From an uncultured Clostridium sp. (GTDB lineage: Bacteria > Bacillota > Clostridia > TANB77 > CAG-508), in NCBI GenBank assembly GCA_947648905.1, contig CANSPP010000002.1, forward strand, positions 62,001 to 126,000: a stretch of DNA of 64,000 bases, in the 5' to 3' direction. Of the stretch, positions 43,121-52,897 are shown one piece after another. A program made the translations under genes and the position numbers. Numbering within the stretch: the stretch's first letter is position 1; each line of letters begins with the position of its first letter. The notes beneath the pieces were generated by a model that had not been told where the DNA came from, searched no databases, and saw nothing but the letters and a program-made list of their open reading frames with translations.

Positions 43121-44220
43121 ATGATTTTTGATGTTTCTTATTGGACAAGAGTTGGAAAAAGAATATTATATGTAGTATTTTTATTACTAGGGTTATACAT
43201 AGGATTAAAGTTATCTATATTTTATATGCCATTTTTAGTTGCATTTATAATATCATTAATGATAGAACCTGCAATAAAATTTATAATGGAAAAAACAAAC
43301 CTAACTAGAAGAACAAGTTCGATTATAATATTTACAATTGTTTTAATTGTTTTGTTAGGCACTATTTCGTGGTTACTTATAACATTATTTTCAGAATCCT
43401 CTAGTCTACTACAAGGATTAAATGATTATTTTGGAAAAGCATATAATCAATTTCAAAATTTATTATCTGCATTTAATTTTGATAAAATAAAATTATCAAA
43501 TGAATTATTGTCAGTAATAAATAATTCAACAACAAACATATTAGAAACTGCATCAAATTGGCTTAGAAATTTTTTAACAGGATTAATATCTTTTGTAACA
43601 AGTTTACCTTCTATTGCGATATGTGTGGGAATATCAGTAGTTGCTCTATATTTTATTTGTGTTGACAAGATTTATATATTAGACCAAATAGAATATCATT
43701 TACCAAAAGTTTGGGTAAGAAAGTTAAAATTACATTTAACTGATTTGATTTCAACATTAGGTGGATATTTAAAGGCTCAAGCCACATTAATTCTTGTTTC
43801 TTTTATTATTTCGCTAATTCGGTTTGTATATACTAGAATTTGCTGGGTTTAATGTGCAGTATCCACTATTAATGGCTTTATTTATAGGATTTGTTGATGC
43901 TCTTCCAATCTTACGGTTCAGGTAGTGTAATGGTTCCATGGGCTATTATTTGTGCAATTAATGGAGATATTAATCTAGGGATTGCAATTATTGTTTTGCT
44001 TGTTATAATGTCTGTGGCAAGACAAGTTTTAGAACCTAAATTGGTTAGTAAAAACATTGGTGTTCATCCTATTTTTACTTTAATTGCTATGTATACAGGA
44101 TTTAAAGTTATTGGGATTTTTGGTCTTTTAATAGGTCCTATTGTATTGATTATTTTTAAGAATATTTTTGCTAATTTAATTGACCAAGGTGTATTTAAGA
44201 CAATTTTTGACAGAAAGTAG
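43121..44220 (+). CDS. AI-2E family transporter, needing two +1 frameshifts at CGG
   Basis: The zero frame from the ATG at 43121 runs to SFIISLI and then CGG, followed 12 codons later by TAA. Skipping C43820 gives GGT and continues GLYILEFAGFNVQYPLLMALFIGFVDALPIL. A second CGG follows with a TAG two codons later; skipping C43914 gives GGT and restores GSGSVMVPWAI, the conserved family motif, to the normal end at 44220. The corrected 365-residue protein has about seven to eight membrane segments, the usual AI-2E (YtvI/PerM) size and layout. These are exporters, some for autoinducer-2 or sodium. Both recoding events fall at conserved glycines in the most conserved part of the protein. Confidence 0.88.
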
Positions 44221-44263
44221 GATTATGTATAAGCATAAACTAGCCAAAATTAGAAAAATATGG

Positions 44264-44269
44264 TATAAT
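44264..44269 (+). promoter_or_regulatory. extended -10 promoter before the phospholipase-like gene
   Basis: TGGTATAAT (TATAAT at 44264-44269) lies 40 bases upstream of the ATG at 44309. The -35 region is weak. It places the transcription start after an in-frame ATG at 44225 and supports the later start. Confidence 0.55.
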
Positions 44270-44308
44270 ATTATTATATGTTTCGAAAAAGAGAATGGGA
44301 GTGAAATT

Positions 44309-44815
44309 ATGCCAGGATATATAATACACATAGCAACAGCACAAGAATATTTAAGAAAACACAAAAAAGAATTTTCAGAAGAATTTATAGAAGGAACAAT
44401 AGCCCCAGATTTTACTAATGACAAATCTAAAACACATTATGGAAAGTCGCCTGCATATACTAATTTGAACAATTTCTTGCAGAATAATAGTATAGATACA
44501 GACTTTAATAAGGGATATTTCCTACATCTTGTTACAGATTACTTGTTTTATAATAAATATTTAACTAAAATTAGTAAACCTCAAATTTATGATGATTATG
44601 ATTTTACAAATAAATACTTAATAGAAAAATATAATATAATCATTCCAAAGAGTGTAAAGGATAAGGTATTCTTCAAAGAAGGAAAACCTCAATTATTATC
44701 ACTAGAAATGGTAAATAAATTAATAGAAGAAGTTTCGAATTTAAATTTAGAAGATATACAAAAAGAAGTAAAAAACAATAATCCTATATGGAATTCGTAC
44801 AAAAATTTAGTGTAA
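44309..44815 (+). CDS. zinc-dependent phospholipase C-like protein
   Basis: This 168-residue protein has the histidine/aspartate pattern of the Zn_dep_PLPC family: PGYIIHIATAQEYL, then EGTIAPDFTND, KTHYGKS and KGYFLHLVTDYLFYNKY. It is shorter than true phospholipases and lacks a signal peptide, so it is more likely one of the small cytosolic relatives of unknown substrate. GGGAGTG precedes the ATG at 44309. The cytidylyltransferase gene starts 14 bases later, suggesting a two-gene unit for lipid-linked or phospho-alcohol chemistry; that link is inference. Confidence 0.6.
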   Translation: MPGYIIHIATAQEYLRKHKKEFSEEFIEGTIAPDFTNDKSKTHYGKSPAYTNLNNFLQNNSIDTDFNKGYFLHLVTDYLFYNKYLTKISKPQIYDDYDFTNKYLIEKYNIIIPKSVKDKVFFKEGKPQLLSLEMVNKLIEEVSNLNLEDIQKEVKNNNPIWNSYKNLV

Positions 44816-44828
44816 AAGAGGTGGTTAA

Positions 44829-45671
44829 ATGATTGCATATAAATATGGTTCATATGATATTTTAAGGGCAGATGATTTAAAAGAATTGGATAAGTACATA
44901 CAATTAAGTAAAGAAGAAGGGGCCGAATACTTTGCTTTGGGTATTTATGATGATAATTTGTTTGAACAATTGGGATTTGACAAGCCTTTAAAAAGCGTAG
45001 AAGATAGAATGAAGATTATGGAACAAATAAGAGGTGTTGATTTTGTTTTTCCAATTAATAGTTTAGAACCTAAAATAATAGAAAAAAGATTAAAAGAGCA
45101 ATATAAACAATTTATTAAAGAGGATAAACAATCGAAAGTAGAAAAAGAAAAAGAATATGAATTTGGATATGCGCCAGGTACATATGATTTGTTCCATGCA
45201 GGTCATTTGGAAAATTTACAAATAGCATCAGGACAATGCAAAAAATTAATTGTAGGTGTAAAATCAGATGAATTAGTTTTAGAGCACAAAAATAGAATGC
45301 CAATTATATCAGCTGAAGAAAGAATGGAAATACTAAGACATTTTAAATTTGTATATGGTGTATATGAATATTATACTAGAAATCTTCATATAGCTAATGA
45401 TTATATAAAAAATAGATTTGGAAAAGAAGTAGATGCCGTATTTTTAGGTTCAGACCTACGTAAGGATTTTGCAGATACAGAAGGAATAAATATAGTTTTT
45501 ACACCACGAAACCCTGAGATGATGAAAAAGAGATCTACAACAACATATAGAAAATTAATGTTGGGACATGAAAAAAATAGAAAATATACATCTGACAATA
45601 TAATTGGAAAAACAAATTTGAATACTAACAAAAAGGATAGCATATGTAAAGAAGATTATGAAGAACGTTAG
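44829..45671 (+). CDS. two-domain cytidylyltransferase-like protein
   Basis: The product has 280 residues. The C-terminal part (about 112-245) is a nucleotidyltransferase: APGTYDLFHAGHLENLQIA contains the HxGH motif, VGVKSDELV follows, and RSTTTYRKLM carries the late R/S-T-T motif of TagD-like enzymes. This kind makes CDP-glycerol or related activated alcohols. The N-terminal about 105 residues look like a decayed copy of the same fold (YGSYDILRADDLKELDKYIQLSK...GIYDDNLFEQLG...SVEDRMKIMEQI), lacking HxGH. Such a tandem arrangement is known for eukaryotic ethanolamine-phosphate cytidylyltransferase. The alcohol-phosphate substrate is unknown. Confidence 0.75.
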   Translation: MIAYKYGSYDILRADDLKELDKYIQLSKEEGAEYFALGIYDDNLFEQLGFDKPLKSVEDRMKIMEQIRGVDFVFPINSLEPKIIEKRLKEQYKQFIKEDKQSKVEKEKEYEFGYAPGTYDLFHAGHLENLQIASGQCKKLIVGVKSDELVLEHKNRMPIISAEERMEILRHFKFVYGVYEYYTRNLHIANDYIKNRFGKEVDAVFLGSDLRKDFADTEGINIVFTPRNPEMMKKRSTTTYRKLMLGHEKNRKYTSDNIIGKTNLNTNKKDSICKEDYEER

Positions 45672-45715
45672 AAGTATAAACACAAACAGCAGAAATAAAT
45701 GATTGTAATCAAAAA

Positions 45716-45761
45716 ATAAAAAGTAAGAAGTAGGATAAATTTTATCTTACTTCTTATTTTT
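45716..45761. terminator. bidirectional terminator between convergent genes
   Basis: AAAAGTAAGAAGTAGGATAAA and TTTATCTTACTTCTTATTTTT pair almost completely, with an A-run on one side and a T-run on the other. Confidence 0.8.
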
Positions 45762-45762
45762 A

Positions 45763-46305
45763 TTATAAAATTCCAAAAGTTGGAATATAGCTTTCGTCAG
45801 GCGGATAAACATACTCATCATTAGGTTTATTTGTTTTATTAATCGCAGTAACCTTTACAATAGGCATAGCACCATGATAATCACCCTTATAAATCTGACC
45901 AGTAATTTCTACCCAAGTATCATTTTCAAAATCTTTTGCATTATCACATTCGCATAAAAAACCAACAATAACACTTTGAAAATCAGAAGATATAATCATA
46001 TCTCTAGCAAGTATAAACTGATTTTCTTTTAAGTCTAAAACTCTATACACATATCCAGTAAAATTAACTTTCGTTCCAACATAGTCATCAATATTATCGT
46101 GTACAGCCTTTAAAACATTAGTATAATTTTTTGAAGTTATTTTATTAACATTTTTGCTTGGTAGGCAAGAAGAAGCCGAATTAGATGCACCTGTAAATAT
46201 TTTAAACATTACAACAGCTAGAATACACAACAACAATGCTAGCATTATAATAAATATCAATTTAAATGTTTTACTTCCATTAATTTTAAAATTATAAACA
46301 AACAT
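45763..46305 (-). CDS. membrane-anchored OB-fold-like protein (TIGR03943/YcgQ C-domain-like)
   Basis: This 180-residue protein has one hydrophobic segment (about 17-38) and an outer domain with VNFTGYVYRVLDLKENQFILARDMIIS, VIVGFLCE and TWVEITGQIYKGDYHGAMPIVKVTAIN. That strand order resembles the C-terminal domain of the YcgQ/TIGR03943 putative permease subunit, which is normally encoded with a YcgR-type permease. The permease partner and the usual N-terminal part are missing here. The function is not established. Confidence 0.5.
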   Translation of the reverse strand: MFVYNFKINGSKTFKLIFIIMLALLLCILAVVMFKIFTGASNSASSCLPSKNVNKITSKNYTNVLKAVHDNIDDYVGTKVNFTGYVYRVLDLKENQFILARDMIISSDFQSVIVGFLCECDNAKDFENDTWVEITGQIYKGDYHGAMPIVKVTAINKTNKPNDEYVYPPDESYIPTFGIL

Positions 46306-46449
46306 AGTAATTCCTCGTTTCTAAAATATAAGTTCTTATTTAAACTTATGATGTATTAATAAAAATATTCTTAAATAACTTGCTAAAAATTATTTTTAGT
46401 GATATAGTAACAAAGTAGAAAAATATAACATTAGGAAGGATTGAAATTA

Positions 46450-49206
46450 ATGAGTTTATTTAGTAAAATGTTCAAATCTTATAGCGAAAAAGAAGTAAAG
46501 AGATTAGCGCCAATTGTTGAGAAAATCAACAGCTTAGAAGAAGAAATCTCAAAATTAAGTGATTTAGAACTAAAAGGAAAAACAGAATATTTCAAAAATG
46601 AATTAAAAAACGGAAAAACATTAGACGACTTATTACCAGAAGCATTTGCAGTAGTAAGAGAAGCTTCTAAAAGAGTTTTAGGAATGCGCCACTTTGACGT
46701 ACAATTAATAGGTGGTATTATATTACACCAAGGTAGAATTGCCGAAATGAAAACAGGAGAAGGAAAAACATTAGTTGCAACATTACCAGTATATTTAAAT
46801 GCATTAGAAGGAAAAGGTGTACACGTAATTACAGTTAACGATTATCTAGCAAAAAGAGATAGTGAATGGATGGGAAAATTATATAAATTCTTAGGACTAT
46901 CTGTTGGGTTAGTAATAGCAGGAATGGAACCACAAGAAAAACAAGCTGCTTATAATGCAGATATAACATATGGAACAAATAATGAATTTGGATTTGACTA
47001 CTTAAGAGACAATATGGTTATATACAAAAATCAATTAGTACAAAGAGGATTACATTATGCAATAGTGGACGAAATCGACAGTATTTTAGTTGACGAAGCA
47101 CGTACACCATTAATAATATCAGGACGTGCAAATGAATCATCTGACCTTTACAAAAAAGCAGATAGCTTTGTTAGAAAATTAACACCAAAAGTTATAGTAG
47201 AAGAAGATGTAAAAGATTTTGACCAAGCAGAAGATAACGAAAAATATGATTATATAGTAGACTTAAAAGCAAAATCAGCATCATTAACACAAAAAGGTAT
47301 TAAAAAAGCAGAAGAAACATTTGGATTAGAAAACTTTAACGATTTAGAAAACTCAACATTAGTACATCACGTTAACCAAGCATTACGTGCATATGGAGTT
47401 ATGAAAAATGAAATAGACTACATCGTAAAAGATGGAGAAGTTCTAATTGTAGACGAATTTACAGGACGTATAATGTATGGAAGAAGATACAACAATGGAT
47501 TACATCAAGCAATTGAAGCAAAAGAAAAAGTAAAAATTGCAGATGAATCAAAAACACTTGCAACAATTACATTCCAAAACCTATTTAGAATGTATGATAA
47601 ATTATCAGGAATGACAGGTACTGCAATGACAGAGCAAGCTGAATTCCAAGAAATATATAACTTAGACGTTATAGCAATACCAACAAATAAGCCAATGGTA
47701 CGTAATGACGAAAATGATGTTGTATACAAAAATGAAAATGCAAAATACAGAGCAATTGTTGAAAGCATAAAAGAAAGTCACAAAAAAGGTCAACCAGTAC
47801 TAGTTGGTACAGTATCAATTGAAAAATCAGAAAAACTTTCAAAACTATTAAAACAAGAGGGAATAAAACACGAAGTATTAAACGCAAAATATCACGAAAA
47901 AGAAGCTGAAATAATTGCACAAGCCGGAAAATATGGGGCAGTTACAATAGCAACAAATATGGCCGGACGTGGTACTGACATTATGTTAGGTGGAAATAGT
48001 GAATATTTAGCAAAAGAAGAAATGAGAAAAAACAAAGTTGCTCCTGAATTAATAGAAGAAGCAAACACATATTATGAAACTGATGACAAAGAGATTTTAA
48101 ATGCAAGAGAGCAATTCAATAAATTAGTAAAAAAATATGACGAACAAATAAAAGATGAAAAACAAAAAGTAATAGACGCTGGAGGTCTAAAAATAATTGG
48201 TACAGAAAGACACGAATCAAGAAGAATTGACAATCAGTTACGTGGACGTTCTGGACGTCAAGGAGATGTTGGTGAATCTAAATTCTACATTGGATTAGAT
48301 GATGATTTAATGAAAATTTTTGGTGGAGATATGATTACAAAAGTTTACAACACATTAGGAGCAGACGAAAATATGCCAATAGACTCTAAAATGATATCAA
48401 ATGCCGTAGAAAATGCTCAAAAGAAAGTAGAAGGAAGAAACTTCAGTACTCGTAAAAACGTATTAAAATATGATGATGTTATGAACACACAAAGAAATAT
48501 AATCTACACACAAAGAAGACAAGTTTTAGATGGAGAAAATATTCACGACAGTATATTATCTATGATAGAATTTGTAGCTAGCAGTCTTCCTCATATGTAT
48601 ATTGAAGGAGAAAGTGGAGAGTTAAATGTAGAGTCTTTAAATACAGAAATAACAAATCAATTTGGAATAAATATGTTAGATTACATCAAAGAACATAAAA
48701 ACGATGTAGAAGCAATTTCAGAAGAATTAACTAAAAAAGCATTAGAAACATATAAACAAAAAGAACAAGAAATTGAACCAGAACAATTAAGAGAACTTGA
48801 AAGAGTTGTTATGTTAAAAGTTGTAGACGAAAAATGGATGACACATATTGATAGTATGGACGAATTGAAAAATGGAATTGGACTTCGTGCATATGGTCAA
48901 AAAGACCCAGTTGTACAATATCAATTAGAAGGTTCTGAAATGTTTGAAGAAATGATTAATGATATCAAATTTGATGTAACAAAAATATTAATGCATATTA
49001 AAGAACAAGAAAACGCAACAAGACAAGAAACAGTTAAAATCACAGGAGCAGCTTTAGAAGCAATACACGATGTAGATGGTGGTGCTAAAATTGGTTCAGA
49101 TATTGATAGAACAGTTCGCAATGATGGACCTAAAGTAGGTAGAAATGACCCTTGCATTTGTGGCTCAGGAAAGAAATATAAGAATTGTTGTGGAAAAAAT
49201 AAATAA
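46450..49206 (+). CDS. secA: protein translocase ATPase SecA
   Basis: This 918-residue motor drives preproteins through SecYEG. Visible features are the Walker [12 protein letters not shown] near residue 100, the DEAD-like [20 protein letters not shown], the preprotein cross-linking domain, [22 protein letters not shown], and the helicase end [29 protein letters not shown]. The C-terminal SEC-C zinc motif [13 protein letters not shown] is complete. The start at 46450 follows AGGAAGG; an upstream TTG in frame precedes that site. It is monocistronic, followed by a strong terminator. Confidence 0.97.
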   Translation: MSLFSKMFKSYSEKEVKRLAPIVEKINSLEEEISKLSDLELKGKTEYFKNELKNGKTLDDLLPEAFAVVREASKRVLGMRHFDVQLIGGIILHQGRIAEMKTGEGKTLVATLPVYLNALEGKGVHVITVNDYLAKRDSEWMGKLYKFLGLSVGLVIAGMEPQEKQAAYNADITYGTNNEFGFDYLRDNMVIYKNQLVQRGLHYAIVDEIDSILVDEARTPLIISGRANESSDLYKKADSFVRKLTPKVIVEEDVKDFDQAEDNEKYDYIVDLKAKSASLTQKGIKKAEETFGLENFNDLENSTLVHHVNQALRAYGVMKNEIDYIVKDGEVLIVDEFTGRIMYGRRYNNGLHQAIEAKEKVKIADESKTLATITFQNLFRMYDKLSGMTGTAMTEQAEFQEIYNLDVIAIPTNKPMVRNDENDVVYKNENAKYRAIVESIKESHKKGQPVLVGTVSIEKSEKLSKLLKQEGIKHEVLNAKYHEKEAEIIAQAGKYGAVTIATNMAGRGTDIMLGGNSEYLAKEEMRKNKVAPELIEEANTYYETDDKEILNAREQFNKLVKKYDEQIKDEKQKVIDAGGLKIIGTERHESRRIDNQLRGRSGRQGDVGESKFYIGLDDDLMKIFGGDMITKVYNTLGADENMPIDSKMISNAVENAQKKVEGRNFSTRKNVLKYDDVMNTQRNIIYTQRRQVLDGENIHDSILSMIEFVASSLPHMYIEGESGELNVESLNTEITNQFGINMLDYIKEHKNDVEAISEELTKKALETYKQKEQEIEPEQLRELERVVMLKVVDEKWMTHIDSMDELKNGIGLRAYGQKDPVVQYQLEGSEMFEEMINDIKFDVTKILMHIKEQENATRQETVKITGAALEAIHDVDGGAKIGSDIDRTVRNDGPKVGRNDPCICGSGKKYKNCCGKNK

Positions 49207-49211
49207 TAATG

Positions 49212-49252
49212 AGAAAGACGAAGTTTTAAAATGAAAAATTTCGTCTTTTTTT
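49212..49252 (+). terminator. rho-independent terminator of secA
   Basis: AAAGACGAA pairs with TTCGTCTTT across an A-rich loop and is followed by TTTTTT. Confidence 0.85.
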
Positions 49253-49343
49253 AATATTTTACTTACAAAAATTATAAAAAATGATAAAATCAATAATATT
49301 TCAATCTTTAAACTTTATAATAATATCAGAAAGGAAATTGATA

Positions 49344-50024
49344 ATGAAAATATTAATAATAGAAGATGAATATAGTTTAGCTGATGCAATAGCAGAAACA
49401 TTAAAAAAAGAAAATTTTACAGTAAGCATAGTAACAGATGGGGAAGAGGGAGAAAACGAAGCGTTAACAAATGTTTACGATTTAATTCTTTTAGATATTA
49501 TGCTACCAAATAAGAGTGGATTTAAAATTTTAGAGAATTTAAGAAAAGAAAAAATAGAAACACCAATTATTATCTTAACTGCTAAATCTGAAATAACAGA
49601 TAAACTAAATGGACTAGAAAATGGTGCAGATGATTATATTACAAAACCGTTTCATATGCGAGAATTAGTGGCAAGAGTAAAAATTATTTTAAAAAGAAAA
49701 ACAAATATGGAAGATGCATCAATTTTAAAATATGACGATTTAAAATTAGATATTAGAACTGGAAAAATGATTTCAAACAACAATGAAATTGCAATAAATG
49801 GTAAAGAATTAGACTTACTAGAAATATTGCTATTAAATAAGAACCAAATTGTTAATCGTGAGATGTTGGCAAATAAAATATGGGGATATAATAGTGATGC
49901 AGAATATAATAATGTAGAAGTATATGTTTCGTTTTTAAGAAAAAAATTAAAACTCATTAAATCAAATGTAAAAATAAAATCTGTTAGAGGTATAGGATAT
50001 AAAATGGAGGTAGAAGATGATTAA
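49344..50024 (+). CDS. OmpR/PhoB-family response regulator
   Basis: This 226-residue regulator has a receiver domain with the acidic pair IEDE, the phospho-acceptor in LILLDIMLP, and the switch lysine in YITKPFH. A winged-helix DNA-binding domain (about 125-226) ends with VYVSFLRKKLKLIKS...VRGIGYKM, a typical OmpR tail. The stop overlaps the sensor kinase gene by eight bases. The next genes encode a FtsX-type permease and its ATPase, so it probably controls that exporter in response to envelope stress or antimicrobial peptides. Start: AAAGGAAA site before 49344. Confidence 0.9.
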   Translation: MKILIIEDEYSLADAIAETLKKENFTVSIVTDGEEGENEALTNVYDLILLDIMLPNKSGFKILENLRKEKIETPIIILTAKSEITDKLNGLENGADDYITKPFHMRELVARVKIILKRKTNMEDASILKYDDLKLDIRTGKMISNNNEIAINGKELDLLEILLLNKNQIVNREMLANKIWGYNSDAEYNNVEVYVSFLRKKLKLIKSNVKIKSVRGIGYKMEVEDD

Positions 50025-51210
50025 AAAATTGAGTAAAAGAATATTTTTGCTTATGATGACATCTTTGAGCATAGTTGTTTTAGGCATTATTATATTGTTT
50101 GCAATTTTAAATTACAGAAATACAATAAATACAGCAACTTTAATGATGGATAGATTTGTAAATGGAGAAACAAGAAAGAATATAAATGATAGATTAGAAG
50201 GCGAAACTATAAATCCTAGAACAAATATTGAAGGATTGTATTACATACAAGTAGAAGATTCAAAAGTAATTGAAAATTCAAATATTTATAAAAACGAAAC
50301 AATAGAGGAATATGCTATCAAAGTAAGTAAAAGAAATCAAGAAAACGGAATTATTGGAAATTATATATACAAAATCAGAAAGACAAAGGGTAATATAATA
50401 AATGTAATGCTTATGGAAAATGAAGAAGCAATTTTACATTCAAAGAAAATAATAATAGTTTCAGCTATAACTGCAATTCTATCATTGATTATTATATATT
50501 GGGTAGCAAAAAAAGTATCAAAATTTATAGTAAAACCTGTAGAAGAAACATTTGAAAAGCAGAAGCAATTTATTTCAGATGCATCACATGAACTAAAAAC
50601 ACCACTTGCTGTAATTGAAGCAAATGTGGATGTATTGGAAAATGAACTTGGAAATAACAAATGGATGAAATATATCCAAAACGAAATTGAAAGTATGAAT
50701 AAATTGATAAATGAATTATTATTACTTGCTAAAATAGAAAACATTGATAATGTAAGAGAATATAAACAATTTGATGTATCAAAAGAAACAGAAATTATAA
50801 CTTCGATGTTTGAAAGTATGGCCTATGAAAAAAAGGTGAAATTAATTAGTGATATTCAAGAACATATTACAATGAATGGAAATAAAGAAGATATAGAACA
50901 TATTTTATCTACATTAATAGATAACGCAATAAAGCATACCGAAGCTGAAAAAGAAGTTATTATAGAGTTAATTAAAGAAAAAAATGATATAATAATTCAA
51001 GTAAAAAATATTGGACAAGCAATCCCAAAAGAAGAAAGAGAAAAAATATTTGAAAGATTTTATCGTGTTGATAAATCAAGAAATAGAAATGAAAAAAGAT
51101 ATGGATTAGGACTTTCAATTGCTAAATCTACCGTAGAAAAATATAAAGGAAAAATAGAAGTTGACTTTAAAGATGGATTTACTATTTTTAAAGTACTACT
51201 ACCAATTTAA
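50017..51210 (+). CDS. sensor histidine kinase
   Basis: This 397-residue kinase has two membrane segments (about 13-33 and 144-166) flanking an extracellular sensor of about 110 residues. The HisKA domain carries the phospho-acceptor His in SDASHELKTPLAVIEANVDVL near residue 193. The ATPase domain has DNAIKHT, and the F-box/G2 region reads FERFYRVDKSRNR...YGLGLSIAKS. It is translationally coupled to the response regulator. The sensor domain is not recognised. Confidence 0.93.
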   Translation: MIKKLSKRIFLLMMTSLSIVVLGIIILFAILNYRNTINTATLMMDRFVNGETRKNINDRLEGETINPRTNIEGLYYIQVEDSKVIENSNIYKNETIEEYAIKVSKRNQENGIIGNYIYKIRKTKGNIINVMLMENEEAILHSKKIIIVSAITAILSLIIIYWVAKKVSKFIVKPVEETFEKQKQFISDASHELKTPLAVIEANVDVLENELGNNKWMKYIQNEIESMNKLINELLLLAKIENIDNVREYKQFDVSKETEIITSMFESMAYEKKVKLISDIQEHITMNGNKEDIEHILSTLIDNAIKHTEAEKEVIIELIKEKNDIIIQVKNIGQAIPKEEREKIFERFYRVDKSRNRNEKRYGLGLSIAKSTVEKYKGKIEVDFKDGFTIFKVLLPI

Positions 51211-51220
51211 TAGATTATGA

Positions 51221-51264
51221 AATCAAGATATCCCTATAAAAATAAGGAATATCTTGATTTTTTT
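51221..51264 (+). terminator. rho-independent terminator after the two-component genes
   Basis: AATCAAGATAT(T)CC pairs with GGAATATCTTGATT and is followed by TTTTTT. The ABC genes therefore have their own promoter, in the 80 bases that follow. Confidence 0.85.
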
Positions 51265-51345
51265 GAATTTCCTAAAACTTTAATTTATTCAATAATTTTT
51301 CAATCTTTATATAGTATAGTAGTACTAGATTAGGAGGGAATAAAA

Positions 51346-52893
51346 ATGTATATTTTAAAAAACAGTTTAGTTTCAATTATGAGAAACAAAGGAAGAAATA
51401 TTTTAATTGGTATAATTATTTTAGTTATATCATGTGCATCAACAGTTACTTTGGCAATAAGAAATACAGCAAATAATTTAGTGAAAGATTATGAAGAATC
51501 ACATAATATTATTGCATCAATTTCATTTGATAGACAATCACTAACAAATAATTTTAAAGGTGGTGCTGATAATCAAAAAGGTAATATTGAAGCATTTAAT
51601 AATATTGAATATTTCAAATTAGAAGATGTAAAGAATTATGGAGAAAGTGAGTATCTAAAAGGATATTACTACTTATATTCGACATCTCTAAATAGTGACA
51701 GCTTAACTAAAGCAACAGATTCATATGAATATGAAGTAGAAGATACAAAAACTACAACTAGTACTACAAGTACAACAACTGGTGGAAATAATGGCGGAAT
51801 GGGAAAAGGCGGTGAAGGAGGAGAAAGACATACTATCACAAATAATAATACAACTACAGTTATAACAAAATCAAAAGAAATTTTCCAAAGTTCAAGAAAT
51901 TTAACAGGAGATTTTGAACTTGATGGTTATTCTTCATATGATGCAATGACTGAATTTATAAGTGGAGCATATAAAGTAACAGATGGTGAAATGATTTCAG
52001 ATTTTGAAAGTTTGGAATGTGTTATAAATTCAGAATTAGCAACAATAAACGAAATAACAGTAGGGGATACAATTACTTTAAAAAATCCAAATACAGAAGT
52101 TACATATGACTTTATAGTAAAGGGAATATATGAAGATAATTCAAATTCTGATGATTCATCTAGGATGTATTCACTATCTGCTAATAAGATAATAACAGGA
52201 AGTGCTGTTATAGAAAAATTAGTTCAAGAAGACAGCACACTTGTAACAAATATAACACCATCTTTTGTAATGAAAGATGAAGAAAGTATAGCAAAATTCA
52301 CAGAAGAAGTAAAAGAAAAAGGATTAAATGAATATTACACAATTAGTACAAATTTAGAAGAACTAAAAAATGCAACAAAATCTATTGAAAATGTTAAAAC
52401 ATTTGCAACAACATTTTTGGTTATTACATTAATAATATCTTCTATAGTATTATTTGTAATTAATATGATAAATATAAGAGAAAGAAAATATGAGATTGGT
52501 GTATTTAGAACCATTGGTGTTAGCAAATTTAAGTTAACAGTGCAATTTATTTTAGAATTGTTGATAGTGGCTATTATAATGTTATGTATAGGTGCTATGT
52601 GTGGAACGTATCTCTCTAAACCTGTTGGAAATATGCTTCTTCAAAATGAAATAGAAACAAGCGAATCTGATAAAGAAGAAATTTCAAACAACTTTGGAAA
52701 AGGAAATATGCAAATGAATTATAGTCGTACAACTCAAATTCAAACAATAGATACAATTGACGCAGTAGTTGATTTTACAGTAATTGCTGAATTACTTGGA
52801 ATAGGAGTGTTACTAACATTAATTAGTAGTTTAGCATCAATGATTAGCATTCAAAGATTTAGCCCACTTACTATATTGAAAGAGAGGTCTTAA
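51346..52893 (+). CDS. ABC transporter permease (MacB/FtsX family)
   Basis: This 515-residue protein has one N-terminal membrane helix (about 17-37), a large extracytoplasmic MacB-type periplasmic-core-like domain, and three C-terminal helices (about 347-370, 400-425 and 480-505). The last pair flank the conserved REKKYEIGVFRTIGVSKFKL-like loop, here RERKYEIGVFRTIGVSK. The extracellular part contains an unusual Thr/Gly-rich insert (TTTSTTSTTTGGNNGGMGKGGEGG) near residue 140. It forms an exporter or mechanotransmitter with the ATPase encoded four bases downstream. The substrate is unknown. Confidence 0.88.
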   Translation: MYILKNSLVSIMRNKGRNILIGIIILVISCASTVTLAIRNTANNLVKDYEESHNIIASISFDRQSLTNNFKGGADNQKGNIEAFNNIEYFKLEDVKNYGESEYLKGYYYLYSTSLNSDSLTKATDSYEYEVEDTKTTTSTTSTTTGGNNGGMGKGGEGGERHTITNNNTTTVITKSKEIFQSSRNLTGDFELDGYSSYDAMTEFISGAYKVTDGEMISDFESLECVINSELATINEITVGDTITLKNPNTEVTYDFIVKGIYEDNSNSDDSSRMYSLSANKIITGSAVIEKLVQEDSTLVTNITPSFVMKDEESIAKFTEEVKEKGLNEYYTISTNLEELKNATKSIENVKTFATTFLVITLIISSIVLFVINMINIRERKYEIGVFRTIGVSKFKLTVQFILELLIVAIIMLCIGAMCGTYLSKPVGNMLLQNEIETSESDKEEISNNFGKGNMQMNYSRTTQIQTIDTIDAVVDFTVIAELLGIGVLLTLISSLASMISIQRFSPLTILKERS

Positions 52894-52897
52894 AGAT

